Counted from the first letter of the stretch, positions 17,596-27,229 are shown. The stretch: 64,000 nt of DNA from Lachnospiraceae bacterium (GCA_017540605.1 JAFYAS010000005.1:31025-95024); one strand, 5' to 3'. A program made the numbers and translations. The notes: generated from the sequence alone by a model not told the origin.

Positions 17596-20500
17596 CTATT
17601 TATTCATACCAGTTTGTGCACTGACATTCTTGTTTACATTCTTATTGGCATTTTGTGCCTGAAGGTTCTGTCCTACAACATTGGTCTTTTGAAGCATCGC
17701 CTTTAGCTGGTTTCTGTCTCCCGCTACACGGGCAAATATCTTACCTGCTTCATCAAGACCCTTTCCTTTGTTGATGGTGGCTGTAAATGAAGGCTCCTTG
17801 GCAAGTGTCTTTGCATACTCCATAAAGCTATATGGTTTCTTTGTCTTAGGGTTAGTGGGAAGCTTACCCTTCTCCTGATAAAGCTTTCCTGTCATAGCTA
17901 TGCTGGCGTCCTTTATAAGGCTTTCAGTGGTTAAGTAATTGCCGTCATTTAATCTTGCTATTGCATCATCAGCCATCATATTGTAGGTTGCCTTAACTGA
18001 ACTTAAAGAGAATCTATCATCCCCGTCTCCAAAGAGGACTATTCCAAGATCACCTATTCCTATATAGCCTTCCTCTAAAGCCTTCACCTCAGGAATATTG
18101 ACAAGGGATCTTTCCATAGCTGCATTAAGCTCATGTCCCTTCAATCCGTCCTTTACAAAAGTCTCATAATTCTTCTCAGCTACAATATCCTTGATATAGC
18201 GTATGATCACCTTCCTGTTATCAGCAGAGATATCCGCTTCTCCTACCACAAAGTCTGTAAGCTCTCTTAAAGCAGTTATAGCTTTGTCTGTATATTGCCT
18301 CTTTTCAGGAGTCTCCTTCGCCATTCTTTTATTCATCACACCTATATTCTTTGCACGCAAGGCTTTAAGTGCTTCAGGCGATACAGTCTCATAAAAATGA
18401 TCATTCTTTAGCTGCTCTAAGGAGGGTATTCCGGTTACCTTGTAGCGCTTTGAAAAATCAGGCTCATCGGGGTTAAAGGTCACCTTGATATCCTTGCATA
18501 TACTGCCGTCCAAAAGCTTGGTTCCCGCATACTTTATCAAATCAGGATCATAAAGATCCATGTGCTCTACTCCTATGTATGCAAGCATTATATTGAAGGA
18601 CTTATCCTGATCCACAGTACCAAAGATCTTGGTATAAGGTATATTATTCTTCTGGGCATCAGCCATGATCTTCTTGATGATACCCTCAGAAAGCACCGCA
18701 TTTATAAACTGCATCTGATCCTTTTCTTCAAAATTCCTATAAAGAGCATCGCCCTGCAGTTTTATGGTCTTGAAATAACCACCCTCTGATGCAAGGGGAC
18801 CCTTAAGAGGCGAGATCACGTCCTTAAGCTGATTAAAATTCTTAAGCTCAGGATGCTCTGCCCCGGCGATATCCATGATCTCAGACTGGCAATGTGCCAT
18901 CTCCTGCTCTATATCAAAGATCTGGAAGGTTAATTGCTGAAGCTTTCTGTATTCCGGGGTATCCATATAACCATCGGATGTAAAATCAATTTTTTTTGCA
19001 TAATCGTCTATCTGGGTCTTCAGATTCTTTAAACCCTTGTACATATTGGTTGCGATCCATCTGTCACCCTCGTAGCTGTAATCCAATATCCACTTTGCTG
19101 TCTCGTCGTAGGCAGCCGATTTCTCCTTTTTTAGCTCATAAGGATTCATAAGCTGATCTATGGTGTACTTGGGCTTACCATTTGAATCAACCTCTGCCGC
19201 AAGCTTCATTAAAGCTATAGAGTGGGTTGCTGTCCTGTCAGTACTGTATGCGCTAAGATCAGGCTTACCGAGAGCTTTTCCCTTGTACTTTCCCTGGCGA
19301 TAGGGATCGGTGTCCTTATCTGCAACAGGGTTAAAGAACTCTCTTTTATTCACTTCGCTAAACATTTTCCCCAAATGCTGTGTATTGTAATTTTCAATCT
19401 CGTCCGTTTTCTTTTTCTTATATGAGCCGTATATATCTGTGATCTTTTTGGAATGGACCTTCAATCTTCTTCTAAGCTCGAATACAGCTGCCATCCTTGA
19501 TTTGGCATAATCAGAGCTGGAATCGGTCTTGTTCTCAAGGTAGGTCTTTGCAAGCTCATCAGTCTGCTTTATAAGATCGTTATATTTTTTTATCTCTTGG
19601 GGAGTAAGATTTCTGTCATTTTTAGTAGCCTTTTCTGCCATCTCCTTGAGCTTTGAGAGGGACTTTTTCATATCCCTAAAATTCTTGGAGGAACGTATAT
19701 AGCTATGATCCACTTTGTCGATAAGGTCAAACATATCCCCAACGATCTCTTCATTTCTCTCGAGGCTCGCTGAATCAAATTGATCTATACCATAGTCATC
19801 CGCATTAATACTATTTATTTGCTGCTTATTCATCTCATCATCCAAGGTATTGAAGAAATTGTTCTCAGCCTCTTTTAGTGCGGTTTTAAGCTTATCCTTA
19901 TTCTTTTCATTGATCGCCTTAGAAACCCCGCCGGTCTTTACCTTCGGGAATTCATAAAAGCTTGCTTTGGGAATCTCTTTATCGGCATAATTCATCGCAT
20001 CGATGATTACATCTCCATTTGACTCTACCATCTTCTGATAAAGCTCGCTTTTTCTGATGGATTCCATATACATAGCCCTCAGTTTATCATATCCGCCTTC
20101 CTTTGAAAGGATGACCTGAATGTCAGAAACGGTATTGGTTTTAAGGGCTGCATCCACCTGAGCTTCCAGTGGTGTTCTAAGGTAATTCATTGCACCATAC
20201 AGCTGGTTGTCTTCTCCATAGCCGATCTTTTTTGCAATAGCTTCAACATACTTTTCTTTTTGTTCAGTTCTGCGGCGATATTCAACAATTGACAGATTCA
20301 TGATATACTGATCAAAGAGGAGGTTTTCAACCAATTCCCTTCTTTCATCGCTTCCTGCTGCAATATCCTCTGTGAGAAGGCGATTCTTTATATCAAAAAC
20401 TCTGTCGGTAGCATGACTTATCTCAATACCCACCTTTTTATGAATATCAACCACGGGATCATAGGTAGGCCCCTCAGCATTTACCGGCTCTTTTCCTATT

Positions 20501-21096
20501 TGATCAAAGCCAAGCTTTACCGCGGAAACGGAAGGAAAATATACCAATTCTGCCGTAACGTCTGTATCAGATCGCGCGAGACCGTTACTTGCAGTAAACA
20601 TAGCTCCAAACTCGATAAGATCATCAAGCATTCTCTTTGCCTCAGTAGGATCACCATTATTTAAATTCTTTATAGCCTCTGCGGCATCAAGCTTTGCCTG
20701 AACCATAACAGGAGGGAAATTTCCTTGTCTGTGGAACTCACCTCTTACTATGTTATCCAATATGAATTGCTGATTGAATAATATCTGATCACCCATGGGA
20801 GACGAAGAAGTCATTTCTCCAGATAGCTTTTTAGGATTCAGCATTGAACCAATGATAATAGCTGTTGCAAGCTTTTTGCTGTCTTCAGGACTCATCCCCT
20901 CTACCACGGGAAGAGGAACCTCTATTGAATTGAATTCGTTACGAAGATTGAAGCCCTCAGGAAGCTTTCCGTCAGGTGCAAACATAGAAAAGAGCAGGTC
21001 GAATCTCTCATCTCTCTTCGCTATGATCTTCGCTACTTCACTTCTGTACTTCACTCTTTTGTTCAAATCTAATTCTTTGATCTTTGGCTTTGGCAT
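17596..21096 (-). CDS. Large soluble modular protein with modules C and A
   Basis: 1166 aa, GGAGG 8 bp before the ATG, middle gene of a three-gene unit (gaps of 17 and 11 bp to its neighbours). No signal peptide or membrane helix. Residues about 465-550 are module C (SSKNFRDMKKSLSKL, then LTPQEIKKYNDLI, and SRMAAVFELRRRL), most like the 33434-35383 protein. Residues about 600-900 are a divergent module A: YKGKALGKPDLS, TDRTATHSIALMKLA, GKPKYTIDQLMNPYELKKEK, MYKGLKNL. The same block opens the proteins at 1-2559 and 31258-33264. The N-terminal 460 residues have no match in the window. The C-terminus is Asn/Gln/Lys-rich (NKNVSAQTGMNK). Function unknown; module shuffling with its neighbours suggests a common use. 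Confidence 0.85.
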   Translation of the reverse strand: MPKPKIKELDLNKRVKYRSEVAKIIAKRDERFDLLFSMFAPDGKLPEGFNLRNEFNSIEVPLPVVEGMSPEDSKKLATAIIIGSMLNPKKLSGEMTSSSPMGDQILFNQQFILDNIVRGEFHRQGNFPPVMVQAKLDAAEAIKNLNNGDPTEAKRMLDDLIEFGAMFTASNGLARSDTDVTAELVYFPSVSAVKLGFDQIGKEPVNAEGPTYDPVVDIHKKVGIEISHATDRVFDIKNRLLTEDIAAGSDERRELVENLLFDQYIMNLSIVEYRRRTEQKEKYVEAIAKKIGYGEDNQLYGAMNYLRTPLEAQVDAALKTNTVSDIQVILSKEGGYDKLRAMYMESIRKSELYQKMVESNGDVIIDAMNYADKEIPKASFYEFPKVKTGGVSKAINEKNKDKLKTALKEAENNFFNTLDDEMNKQQINSINADDYGIDQFDSASLERNEEIVGDMFDLIDKVDHSYIRSSKNFRDMKKSLSKLKEMAEKATKNDRNLTPQEIKKYNDLIKQTDELAKTYLENKTDSSSDYAKSRMAAVFELRRRLKVHSKKITDIYGSYKKKKTDEIENYNTQHLGKMFSEVNKREFFNPVADKDTDPYRQGKYKGKALGKPDLSAYSTDRTATHSIALMKLAAEVDSNGKPKYTIDQLMNPYELKKEKSAAYDETAKWILDYSYEGDRWIATNMYKGLKNLKTQIDDYAKKIDFTSDGYMDTPEYRKLQQLTFQIFDIEQEMAHCQSEIMDIAGAEHPELKNFNQLKDVISPLKGPLASEGGYFKTIKLQGDALYRNFEEKDQMQFINAVLSEGIIKKIMADAQKNNIPYTKIFGTVDQDKSFNIMLAYIGVEHMDLYDPDLIKYAGTKLLDGSICKDIKVTFNPDEPDFSKRYKVTGIPSLEQLKNDHFYETVSPEALKALRAKNIGVMNKRMAKETPEKRQYTDKAITALRELTDFVVGEADISADNRKVIIRYIKDIVAEKNYETFVKDGLKGHELNAAMERSLVNIPEVKALEEGYIGIGDLGIVLFGDGDDRFSLSSVKATYNMMADDAIARLNDGNYLTTESLIKDASIAMTGKLYQEKGKLPTNPKTKKPYSFMEYAKTLAKEPSFTATINKGKGLDEAGKIFARVAGDRNQLKAMLQKTNVVGQNLQAQNANKNVNKNVSAQTGMNK

Positions 21097-21113
21097 ATTA
21101 CTATCCTCCGTTT

Positions 21114-23876
21114 TTATATTAATTTGGGACCATTATTTTTCGGTTCCTGTTGTTTTTGTTTTTTAGGTTGATCTACTTTATTTACTATATTGTTGCCAGG
21201 TCCTGCCAGGGCATCATATTTTTCTTTTCTCTCTGCAATGACCTTATTGATAGGAACTGTTTTGTCGGCCATATACCTTGAGTTATTGTCAAGTGTCTTT
21301 ATATATTCCTCGCTATAAGTCTCAAAGATCTCGGAATACCTCAGTCTCAGCTTTCCGTCGTCAGTGATGGGTCCGGTAAAGGATCCCTCATGCCATTTCT
21401 TATATTCCTCAGAGGTAGCTTTAAGGTCTTTAAGGATATCCATATACTCCTCTACAGTAGAGTTCTCGGAAAGCTTAGCACCAACCTTTAGAGCACCCAT
21501 AAAATCATCATAAAGACCGGTGTTATATATTCCCATTCCGGTATCCTTAAGTATCTTCACAGCACTCTCACAGGCATTCCTTGTATCAAGCATCATATCC
21601 TTTATGTCGTTTTCACTCTTTAACCTTGCCTGTTCACGTGCGGTCTGTCTTTCCTTGTAACCGGTATGCTTTACCTCCGGTCTCTTATCAAGTCCTCTGG
21701 TCAGATAATTGTTTTCTCTTTGAAGATTGGATAAAAGATCCCCTACCAGACAAACCCTTCTTAAGCTGTCACCCTCTGCAGGAAGCCTCGTTTTTTCAAG
21801 ATATTTCTTGCATGCAGCAACGACCTTTTTTTGTTGTGCTATAAGCTTTTCCGATGTTAAGTGGTGCCTATCAGCTTTTATTAAATCCAGCTCTCTAAGC
21901 TCTCTATTTATATCCTTGAGTCTTGAAACCTTGGATTTCTTGATATCTGCTATGATACTATCGGTCTTTTCTAAAGCCTTGCCTCTTTCCCTATCAGAAC
22001 CATAACTGATTTTCAGGTCGTTGTCAACAAACCAGTTTCTTACCATATCATGTACTGCTTCGGCACGCCTTTTTTGTGGTTCTAAGCCCTCGTAGGTTGA
22101 TTTCATGATCTTGTCAAGCTGAGAATAGCTTGTGATCCGGACAAGGTTGTTCCTGTCATCCGCCATATACACGCCATCATTCATATCGGCTATACCACTG
22201 CCTCTAAAGTATTCTCCGGTCTCGGCATCATAAAAGCCCTTTTGATGCGCCTTTGAATCATCCTTAACAGAAAGCTGGGATTGATCTATACTTGTCAGAT
22301 CCATGCCATGCTCCTTGGCGCTAATGATGATCCTCTTTGCTCCTCTCACGTTCTGCAGAGGGAAGGCAAAATCGCAATGCTCCTGAGCTATGGAGCAGAA
22401 TACTGTGGCATTGACATTGGGATATTTTCTCAGATCCTTTTTTCCGAATCTTACACTAGATCCAAAGCCGGGAACCGGATCTCTCTCCAAAAGATCTATA
22501 CTCACTCTTTTTGCAAAAGGCTTATATTTAGGATTCTTCTTCACGATCTCCTTTAAAGCCTGATTAATCTTGCTGACGCTCTCGCCTGCCGACACAGCTC
22601 CACGACTGTGACCTGTAACATTGATATGTATATCAGTGGGTGTTTTGATCCCACAATAAAAATCATGAAACAGAGACTCAAGATTCATTTTCGCCAGATC
22701 CTTCACATAGCCTCTGGTACTCTCGATACTGTAGTCTCCAAAATTCAATAAACCGGGCCCTGCTATTGAATATCTCACCTTTTTCACGATCTGCCCGTTT
22801 TCCATTTTGAAATCCTTACTCTTTACATGAATATTCTTACCCTTGCCATAAGGATCCTTGGGTCCGTATTGACGGATGATACTTCTATCAAGCTCCTTTT
22901 TAGAGATATCCACATTCATATTAAGCTTTCCGTGATGACCCTGATACTCCTTTCTTGCAATATCAAAGGATGAGCCTGCCAGATCAAATTCCAATACATT
23001 GATTCCATCACGAAGCTTCTGATTGCCTGTGGCATGATGTATGGATATCGTTCTTTCCTCGTCTGTTCCCTTTCTCATCTCATCAATATCATCAAATACA
23101 TCCTCACCGAACACCTCTTTCATGACCATACGATTAGTTTTCTTTATGTTGTTGTGCTTATGTCCGAGATTTAAGTTTACCGCTTCTATCTCTTCATCCG
23201 TAAGGGCGGACATGACATAATCACCCTTCGCTCTGATCTTCTGCTTTTCATCTTCGGGAAGATTTGCTATATAATCAGCATTCCTTATAAGCCCTTCTCT
23301 GTTTTTAAGCCTCTTTTTGGGAAGAACGGTTATATCAGAATCAAATATTCCATCCTTTTTCTGCTGTGCTATGAATTCCGGATCATTCAGGTACTCGGCG
23401 TAGCTTAAGGAAACTGTTGACATATCATTATATGACATAACAAAATCAGTATCTCCATCCTCAAGCTGTGGAGTTATCCTTCCAAGATAATTGCCAAGCT
23501 TAGCTATCTCGCTAACTCTTTCATCAACAGTTGTTATGGGTGTATTCAATAAATGATCAATGATTTCCATACACTCATTTTTAAGCTCACCATAAAGCTT
23601 GGTACGAACTATCTCATAAAAATCATTAAAAAATGTGATATCGCCGATGGTCCAGCCGTTCCTTATCATCATATACATGAATTCACACTGACCATATTCG
23701 ATGGTACCCTTCTCTCCGTTGTACTTAAGAGCTTCCATCCTTGACTTAAGTGTTCCTGTGCAGAATTCGTTAAGATCCTTAACACTTCGAACAGACAGTC
23801 CACCGCGCTTTCTTGTATCATTATAATATTTTATTACATTATTTAAAACTGCTCCCACCATAACCGGTAATGCCAT
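21114..23876 (-). CDS. Lipase-like alpha/beta-hydrolase protein, candidate effector
   Basis: 920 aa. The ATG at 23876 (MALPVMVGAV) is preferred: AGGAGGA lies 6 bp upstream, and the longer frame to 23954 would overlap promoter P4. Residues about 416-430 read DIHINVTGHSRGAVSAG, a GxSxG nucleophile elbow of the GHSRGA form found in lipase class 3, DUF2974 and T6SS Tle-type phospholipases. Downstream LLERDPVPGFGSS supplies a plausible acid and AKEHG a plausible His. The C-terminal 150 residues resemble module C loosely (YDDFMGALKVGAKL ... SEEYKKWHEG). No signal peptide or membrane helix. First gene of a unit with the 17596 and 13601 genes. A lipid or ester substrate is inference from the motif; the triad beyond Ser is a guess. 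Confidence 0.8.
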   Translation of the reverse strand: MALPVMVGAVLNNVIKYYNDTRKRGGLSVRSVKDLNEFCTGTLKSRMEALKYNGEKGTIEYGQCEFMYMMIRNGWTIGDITFFNDFYEIVRTKLYGELKNECMEIIDHLLNTPITTVDERVSEIAKLGNYLGRITPQLEDGDTDFVMSYNDMSTVSLSYAEYLNDPEFIAQQKKDGIFDSDITVLPKKRLKNREGLIRNADYIANLPEDEKQKIRAKGDYVMSALTDEEIEAVNLNLGHKHNNIKKTNRMVMKEVFGEDVFDDIDEMRKGTDEERTISIHHATGNQKLRDGINVLEFDLAGSSFDIARKEYQGHHGKLNMNVDISKKELDRSIIRQYGPKDPYGKGKNIHVKSKDFKMENGQIVKKVRYSIAGPGLLNFGDYSIESTRGYVKDLAKMNLESLFHDFYCGIKTPTDIHINVTGHSRGAVSAGESVSKINQALKEIVKKNPKYKPFAKRVSIDLLERDPVPGFGSSVRFGKKDLRKYPNVNATVFCSIAQEHCDFAFPLQNVRGAKRIIISAKEHGMDLTSIDQSQLSVKDDSKAHQKGFYDAETGEYFRGSGIADMNDGVYMADDRNNLVRITSYSQLDKIMKSTYEGLEPQKRRAEAVHDMVRNWFVDNDLKISYGSDRERGKALEKTDSIIADIKKSKVSRLKDINRELRELDLIKADRHHLTSEKLIAQQKKVVAACKKYLEKTRLPAEGDSLRRVCLVGDLLSNLQRENNYLTRGLDKRPEVKHTGYKERQTAREQARLKSENDIKDMMLDTRNACESAVKILKDTGMGIYNTGLYDDFMGALKVGAKLSENSTVEEYMDILKDLKATSEEYKKWHEGSFTGPITDDGKLRLRYSEIFETYSEEYIKTLDNNSRYMADKTVPINKVIAERKEKYDALAGPGNNIVNKVDQPKKQKQQEPKNNGPKLI

Positions 23877-23930
23877 AGCTTTATCCTCCTGTGGTATCAA
23901 AAAAACACAATTTGACTCATTGCTACGCCT

Positions 23931-23974
23931 ATTGTACCAAAAAAAGCATAACAAAAGCGCAACAAATGCGAAAC
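23931..23974 (-). promoter_or_regulatory. GTTGC-box promoter P4, three boxes
   Basis: Minus strand: GTTTC (23970-23974), GTTGC (23959-23963) and GTTAT (23948-23952), each 11 bp apart, then 11 bp to TACAAT (23931-23936). The only site with three clear boxes. It precedes the three-gene lipase/kinase unit. Confidence 0.8.
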
Positions 23975-23975
23975 T

Positions 23976-24018
23976 AAAAAAACACCGATACCGGACACTA
24001 AGATTCGATATCGGTGTT
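23976..24018 (-). terminator. Rho-independent terminator after the DHHW gene
   Basis: A 10-bp stem AACACCGATA/TATCGGTGTT (24009-24018 with 23981-23990), then a T run on the minus strand that leads straight into promoter P4. Confidence 0.8.
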
Positions 24019-24026
24019 CATTATTT

Positions 24027-24175
24027 CGTAACTGTTCAGCAGCTTCGCTGCTTCCAGTTACGAGCATCTCACTCATTTAGAGACTTTGCTTCGCAAAGTG
24101 GAGCGAGATGCCTTCCTGCGTTATATCTTGACACGCTCTGAACAGCAAGTGTTCAGAGCTGTAGTGAATTGTTAC
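24027..24175. repeat. Dispersed structured intergenic repeat, copy 2
   Basis: Nearly identical to 2672-2820, in the same orientation and in the same context: just past the stop of a minus-strand gene and before a terminator and a GTTGC promoter. Same nested hairpins. The ends are CGTAACTGTTCA and an imperfect inverse ending GTTAC. Confidence 0.85.
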
Positions 24176-24182
24176 ATTATTT

Positions 24183-25628
24183 CTATTTTACACTTACCTT
24201 GCCGCCGTCAAAGACATTGTCTCCAACAACGATCTTTATACGGTAATCTCCCGAAGGAACAGAATCCTTTGAGATGTAGCCGGAAAATCCGGAGATCTTC
24301 TTCTCAGCTGTTTCTGAATCCTCATTGATAGGGAATACCTCAAATGTATAGTCTTTGTCACTTCCGGAGAGACTTACATACACTCTGTTATCTCCTACCT
24401 CAGTATCCTCAGGGAAATATCCTCCAAGCTTTATGCCGTAGCCCTCACTTGATGCATTTGCCTCAACATTTCCCTTATGGGTCTTTCCTGAAACCACTGA
24501 AGCATCTCTTTCCGGTGCAAACATGAAAGGTGCCTTGGCTATCACCTTGGCGAGATTTCTCTCAGCGATCTCATATACCATGTGGGAGCCGTCAGCTATG
24601 GATGTGATATCGGGGCAATCAGTCCTCTTAAATGTGGTCTTCTCATAGTTGTCGATCATATAGGGAAGAAGTGCTCTACCGAAGGAATCACGTGCCATGA
24701 AAAGCTCGCTGCCATCCTTTATGGTATTGCTCTGGGTCTTGAAGTTGTCATCCCCCTCTTCCTTGTCACTCATGAAGTTCTCAAGCTGTGCCTTTGCATC
24801 CGCAACACCTCTTGGAAGAGTAAATCTAAAGGGGCCAAATGTCATATCATAGTAATACTGATCATCCATGGTACCGCCTGCAGGATAGATGAGCTTATCA
24901 AGATCTCCTCTCCAATCCTTCTTCCCGGTTGCCGTAGCACCCTCGTACTTCTTGTAGTCCTTACCGAGACTTTCCATGATGCCCTTGTAGCCTATAAAAG
25001 CGCCCTTGTAATTCCAGTGGGAATCTCTCACATGATATAAAAGCTCACTCTTATTGTCCACCATAAGCTTCTTCATATCCACATAGTTTACGCCATAGTC
25101 TGAAAGACTCTTCATCACTCTGGTCAGATTGTTCTCTTCTGATTTGGTATAATAATACGGCATATATTCACCGTAAACAGAAGATTTGTTGGGCATGGGA
25201 ACAAATGTGAACTTACCGCCTCTGCTATTTATATTCTCCTCAATAAGTGAAAGGGTAACACCAAAGGCCTTTAACTGATCTTTACTCATGGCATTGGTAT
25301 CCATGAAATCCTTGCTCTCGTAATTGTAGTAAAGCCAGCCCTCTTTGCCGATGATGACATTGGAGGTAGGAGTCTCCAACGTCTCACCCTTTATAGCATT
25401 AGCTGCGGAAAGGATGTTTGCTCTCAATGGAATCCTGTCATTTAACCATGACTCAAACTGTGTTGAGAACTGGATATTCAGTCTCTTTTCAATGAAGAAT
25501 GAAGGGAAGGGACTTAGCTCCCTCTTTTCCAGGCTTGCGTCATTCTTGAAGAATGGCATAAGGCAAAGAGGAAACATACATATAGCAACGAATATGATCA
25601 TAAAAAATATCTTAAATCCTTTATTCAT
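24183..25628 (-). CDS. DHHW/AlgX-AlgJ-like exported protein, partner of MBOAT
   Basis: 481 aa, GGAGG 7 bp before the ATG. An N-terminal membrane anchor or signal (FKIFFMIIFVAICMFPLCLMPFF, about residues 5-27) is followed by an exported SGNH-like domain: KRELSPFPSF, 'WLNDRIPLRANIL', then 'GKEGWLYY' and RDSHWNYKGAF at about 210-220. The D-S-H-W signature is typical of DHHW/AlgJ-AlgX proteins, which complete transfer of acetyl groups to exported polysaccharides together with an MBOAT protein. 'MARDSFGRALLPYM' further on fits the SGNH Ser-containing block. It starts 12 bp after the MBOAT gene and is co-transcribed with it. The residues 380-481 form an extra beta-rich domain. Glycan target unknown. 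Confidence 0.85.
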   Translation of the reverse strand: MNKGFKIFFMIIFVAICMFPLCLMPFFKNDASLEKRELSPFPSFFIEKRLNIQFSTQFESWLNDRIPLRANILSAANAIKGETLETPTSNVIIGKEGWLYYNYESKDFMDTNAMSKDQLKAFGVTLSLIEENINSRGGKFTFVPMPNKSSVYGEYMPYYYTKSEENNLTRVMKSLSDYGVNYVDMKKLMVDNKSELLYHVRDSHWNYKGAFIGYKGIMESLGKDYKKYEGATATGKKDWRGDLDKLIYPAGGTMDDQYYYDMTFGPFRFTLPRGVADAKAQLENFMSDKEEGDDNFKTQSNTIKDGSELFMARDSFGRALLPYMIDNYEKTTFKRTDCPDITSIADGSHMVYEIAERNLAKVIAKAPFMFAPERDASVVSGKTHKGNVEANASSEGYGIKLGGYFPEDTEVGDNRVYVSLSGSDKDYTFEVFPINEDSETAEKKISGFSGYISKDSVPSGDYRIKIVVGDNVFDGGKVSVK

Positions 25629-25640
25629 GACATTTCCTCC

Positions 25641-27047
25641 TTAAAATCTAAAGTAGATGAACGGATTGTATCCGCTTGACATCAGTGACAATATTGAAAG
25701 CGCAAAGATGATCAATGCACCAACATATGCTGCGTAGTCGTAAGCAACGGCCTTTGTACCCTTCTCTACCTTCTCCCTGAACATCCTGAATACAGGTGTT
25801 GAAAGCACAAGTGCAAAGAAAAATGCGATCAGGCAAAGGGGATTGAGAAGTGAATAGATCTCAACATTTACCGCATTTACCCCTGCATTGAATGTAAACA
25901 TATCCTTGATGATGGTAAGTCCCTGAGTAAGTGTATCTGCTCTAAAGAGTACAAACGCAAGGATGACCACCAGCATGGTATATACATGACCGATAGGTTT
26001 AAACCACTTTTTCTTGGTGGGAATGATCTGCCAGGTCTCAAGCATCTGGCAAAGCCCGTGGATCATACCCCATACGATAAAGGTGAAGTTTGCACCATGC
26101 CAAAAACCGGTCAGGAAGAAAATGATCAGCTTGTTGATGGTGGTTCTCACATCACCCTTTCTGTTACCGCCAAGGGGAATATAAACATATTCCTTGAACC
26201 ATGTAGAAAGGCTGATATGCCAGCGTCTCCAGAACTCCTGGATGGATGGTGATATAAAGGGATAATTGAAGTTCTCTCTGAAATCAAAGCCAAAGATACG
26301 ACCGAGGCCGATGGCCATATCGGAATAACCGGAGAAGTCAAAGAATATCTGAAGTGTATAGCAGACAGCTCCTATCCATGCAGCCTTCATACCGACTTCG
26401 GATGCATTGAAACCGAATACCGTATCTGCTACAAAGCCCATCTGATTTGCGATGAGAACCTTCTTACCAAGACCAAAGATAAAGCGCTTCATACCGCTTG
26501 TGATCCTGTCAAGAGAGAACTCTCTGTCCTCAATCTGCTTTGCGATGTCCTCGTATCTGACGATGGGACCCGCGATAAGCTGAGGGAAGAAAGAAATGTA
26601 TAAGAGCACATAGAAAAGATTCTTCTGTACCAGCTTCTTATCCCTGTAAACATCGATAACATAACTTAAGCCCTGGAAGGTAAAGAATGAAATACCGATG
26701 GGGAGTCTTATCTGTGGCACAGGTATTGAAAGACCGGTTATGGAATTGAATACCGTTGCAAAGAATCCCGTGTACTTATAGGCTATAAGAAGTCCTATGT
26801 TGATAAGTACCGCCAAAAACACAGCAAGCTTGCCGTATTTATCCTTGGTTGCCATGATACCGAAGATATAGTTAAATACTATCGATATCAGCATGATCAT
26901 GACCGCAACCGGCTCGCCAAAGGCGTAGAATACTACAGAAGCGATCACAAGGATGATGTTTCTCCAGGTCTTATTGGGTATGATAGCATAGAGCAAAAAG
27001 ACTATCGGGAAAAACATGAATAAGAAAACTACTGAACTGAATGTCAT
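25641..27047 (-). CDS. MBOAT-family membrane O-acyltransferase (AlgI/DltB-like)
   Basis: 468 aa from the ATG at 27047 (MTFSSVVFLF). This start has AAAGGAG upstream; the longer frame to 27086 would begin upstream of or at the transcription start of P5. About ten hydrophobic helices. Signature parts: LIAGPIVRYEDI, FRENFNYPF, then RRWHISLSTWFKEYVYIPLGG and TGFWHGANFTFIVWG, with the conserved His of MBOAT enzymes in WHG. Such proteins pass acetyl groups from the cytoplasm across the membrane to a DHHW/AlgJ-like partner, which is the next gene. Expected role: O-acetylation of a surface or secreted polysaccharide. It shares its promoter type with the secretion system, which is unusual for this enzyme pair. 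Confidence 0.93.
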   Translation of the reverse strand: MTFSSVVFLFMFFPIVFLLYAIIPNKTWRNIILVIASVVFYAFGEPVAVMIMLISIVFNYIFGIMATKDKYGKLAVFLAVLINIGLLIAYKYTGFFATVFNSITGLSIPVPQIRLPIGISFFTFQGLSYVIDVYRDKKLVQKNLFYVLLYISFFPQLIAGPIVRYEDIAKQIEDREFSLDRITSGMKRFIFGLGKKVLIANQMGFVADTVFGFNASEVGMKAAWIGAVCYTLQIFFDFSGYSDMAIGLGRIFGFDFRENFNYPFISPSIQEFWRRWHISLSTWFKEYVYIPLGGNRKGDVRTTINKLIIFFLTGFWHGANFTFIVWGMIHGLCQMLETWQIIPTKKKWFKPIGHVYTMLVVILAFVLFRADTLTQGLTIIKDMFTFNAGVNAVNVEIYSLLNPLCLIAFFFALVLSTPVFRMFREKVEKGTKAVAYDYAAYVGALIIFALSILSLMSSGYNPFIYFRF

Positions 27048-27089
27048 TTTCCTCGTACTCCTTTTTAGTAATTTCTTTACAAACACCGC

Positions 27090-27122
27090 ATATTATCACA
27101 CAAACCACAACAAAAGTCCAAC
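27090..27122 (-). promoter_or_regulatory. GTTGC-box promoter P5
   Basis: Minus strand: GTTGG (27118-27122), ACTTTT, GTTGT (27107-27111), 11 bp, TAATAT (27090-27095). More degenerate than P1-P4, but the spacing is exact. It drives the O-acetylation pair. Confidence 0.65.
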
Positions 27123-27229
27123 AATATTTGACAGTTTTAATTTTTTCGTCTGTTTGCACCCACCGGCATTGTTTTTTAGTTTTTAATATGGTAGTATTCA
27201 CTATGAATTATGAGTTTGGAGGAATGATC

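Noticed and set aside
23877..23954. 26-residue N-terminal extension of the lipase-like protein
   Set aside because: The extension begins upstream of the -10 of P4 and lacks a ribosome site; AGGAGGA supports the ATG at 23876.
27041..27229. Longer N-terminus for the DUF218 protein starting at 27041
   Set aside because: It would read through promoter P5 and a region without membrane-protein character, and has no ribosome site; GGAGG points to TTG 27230.
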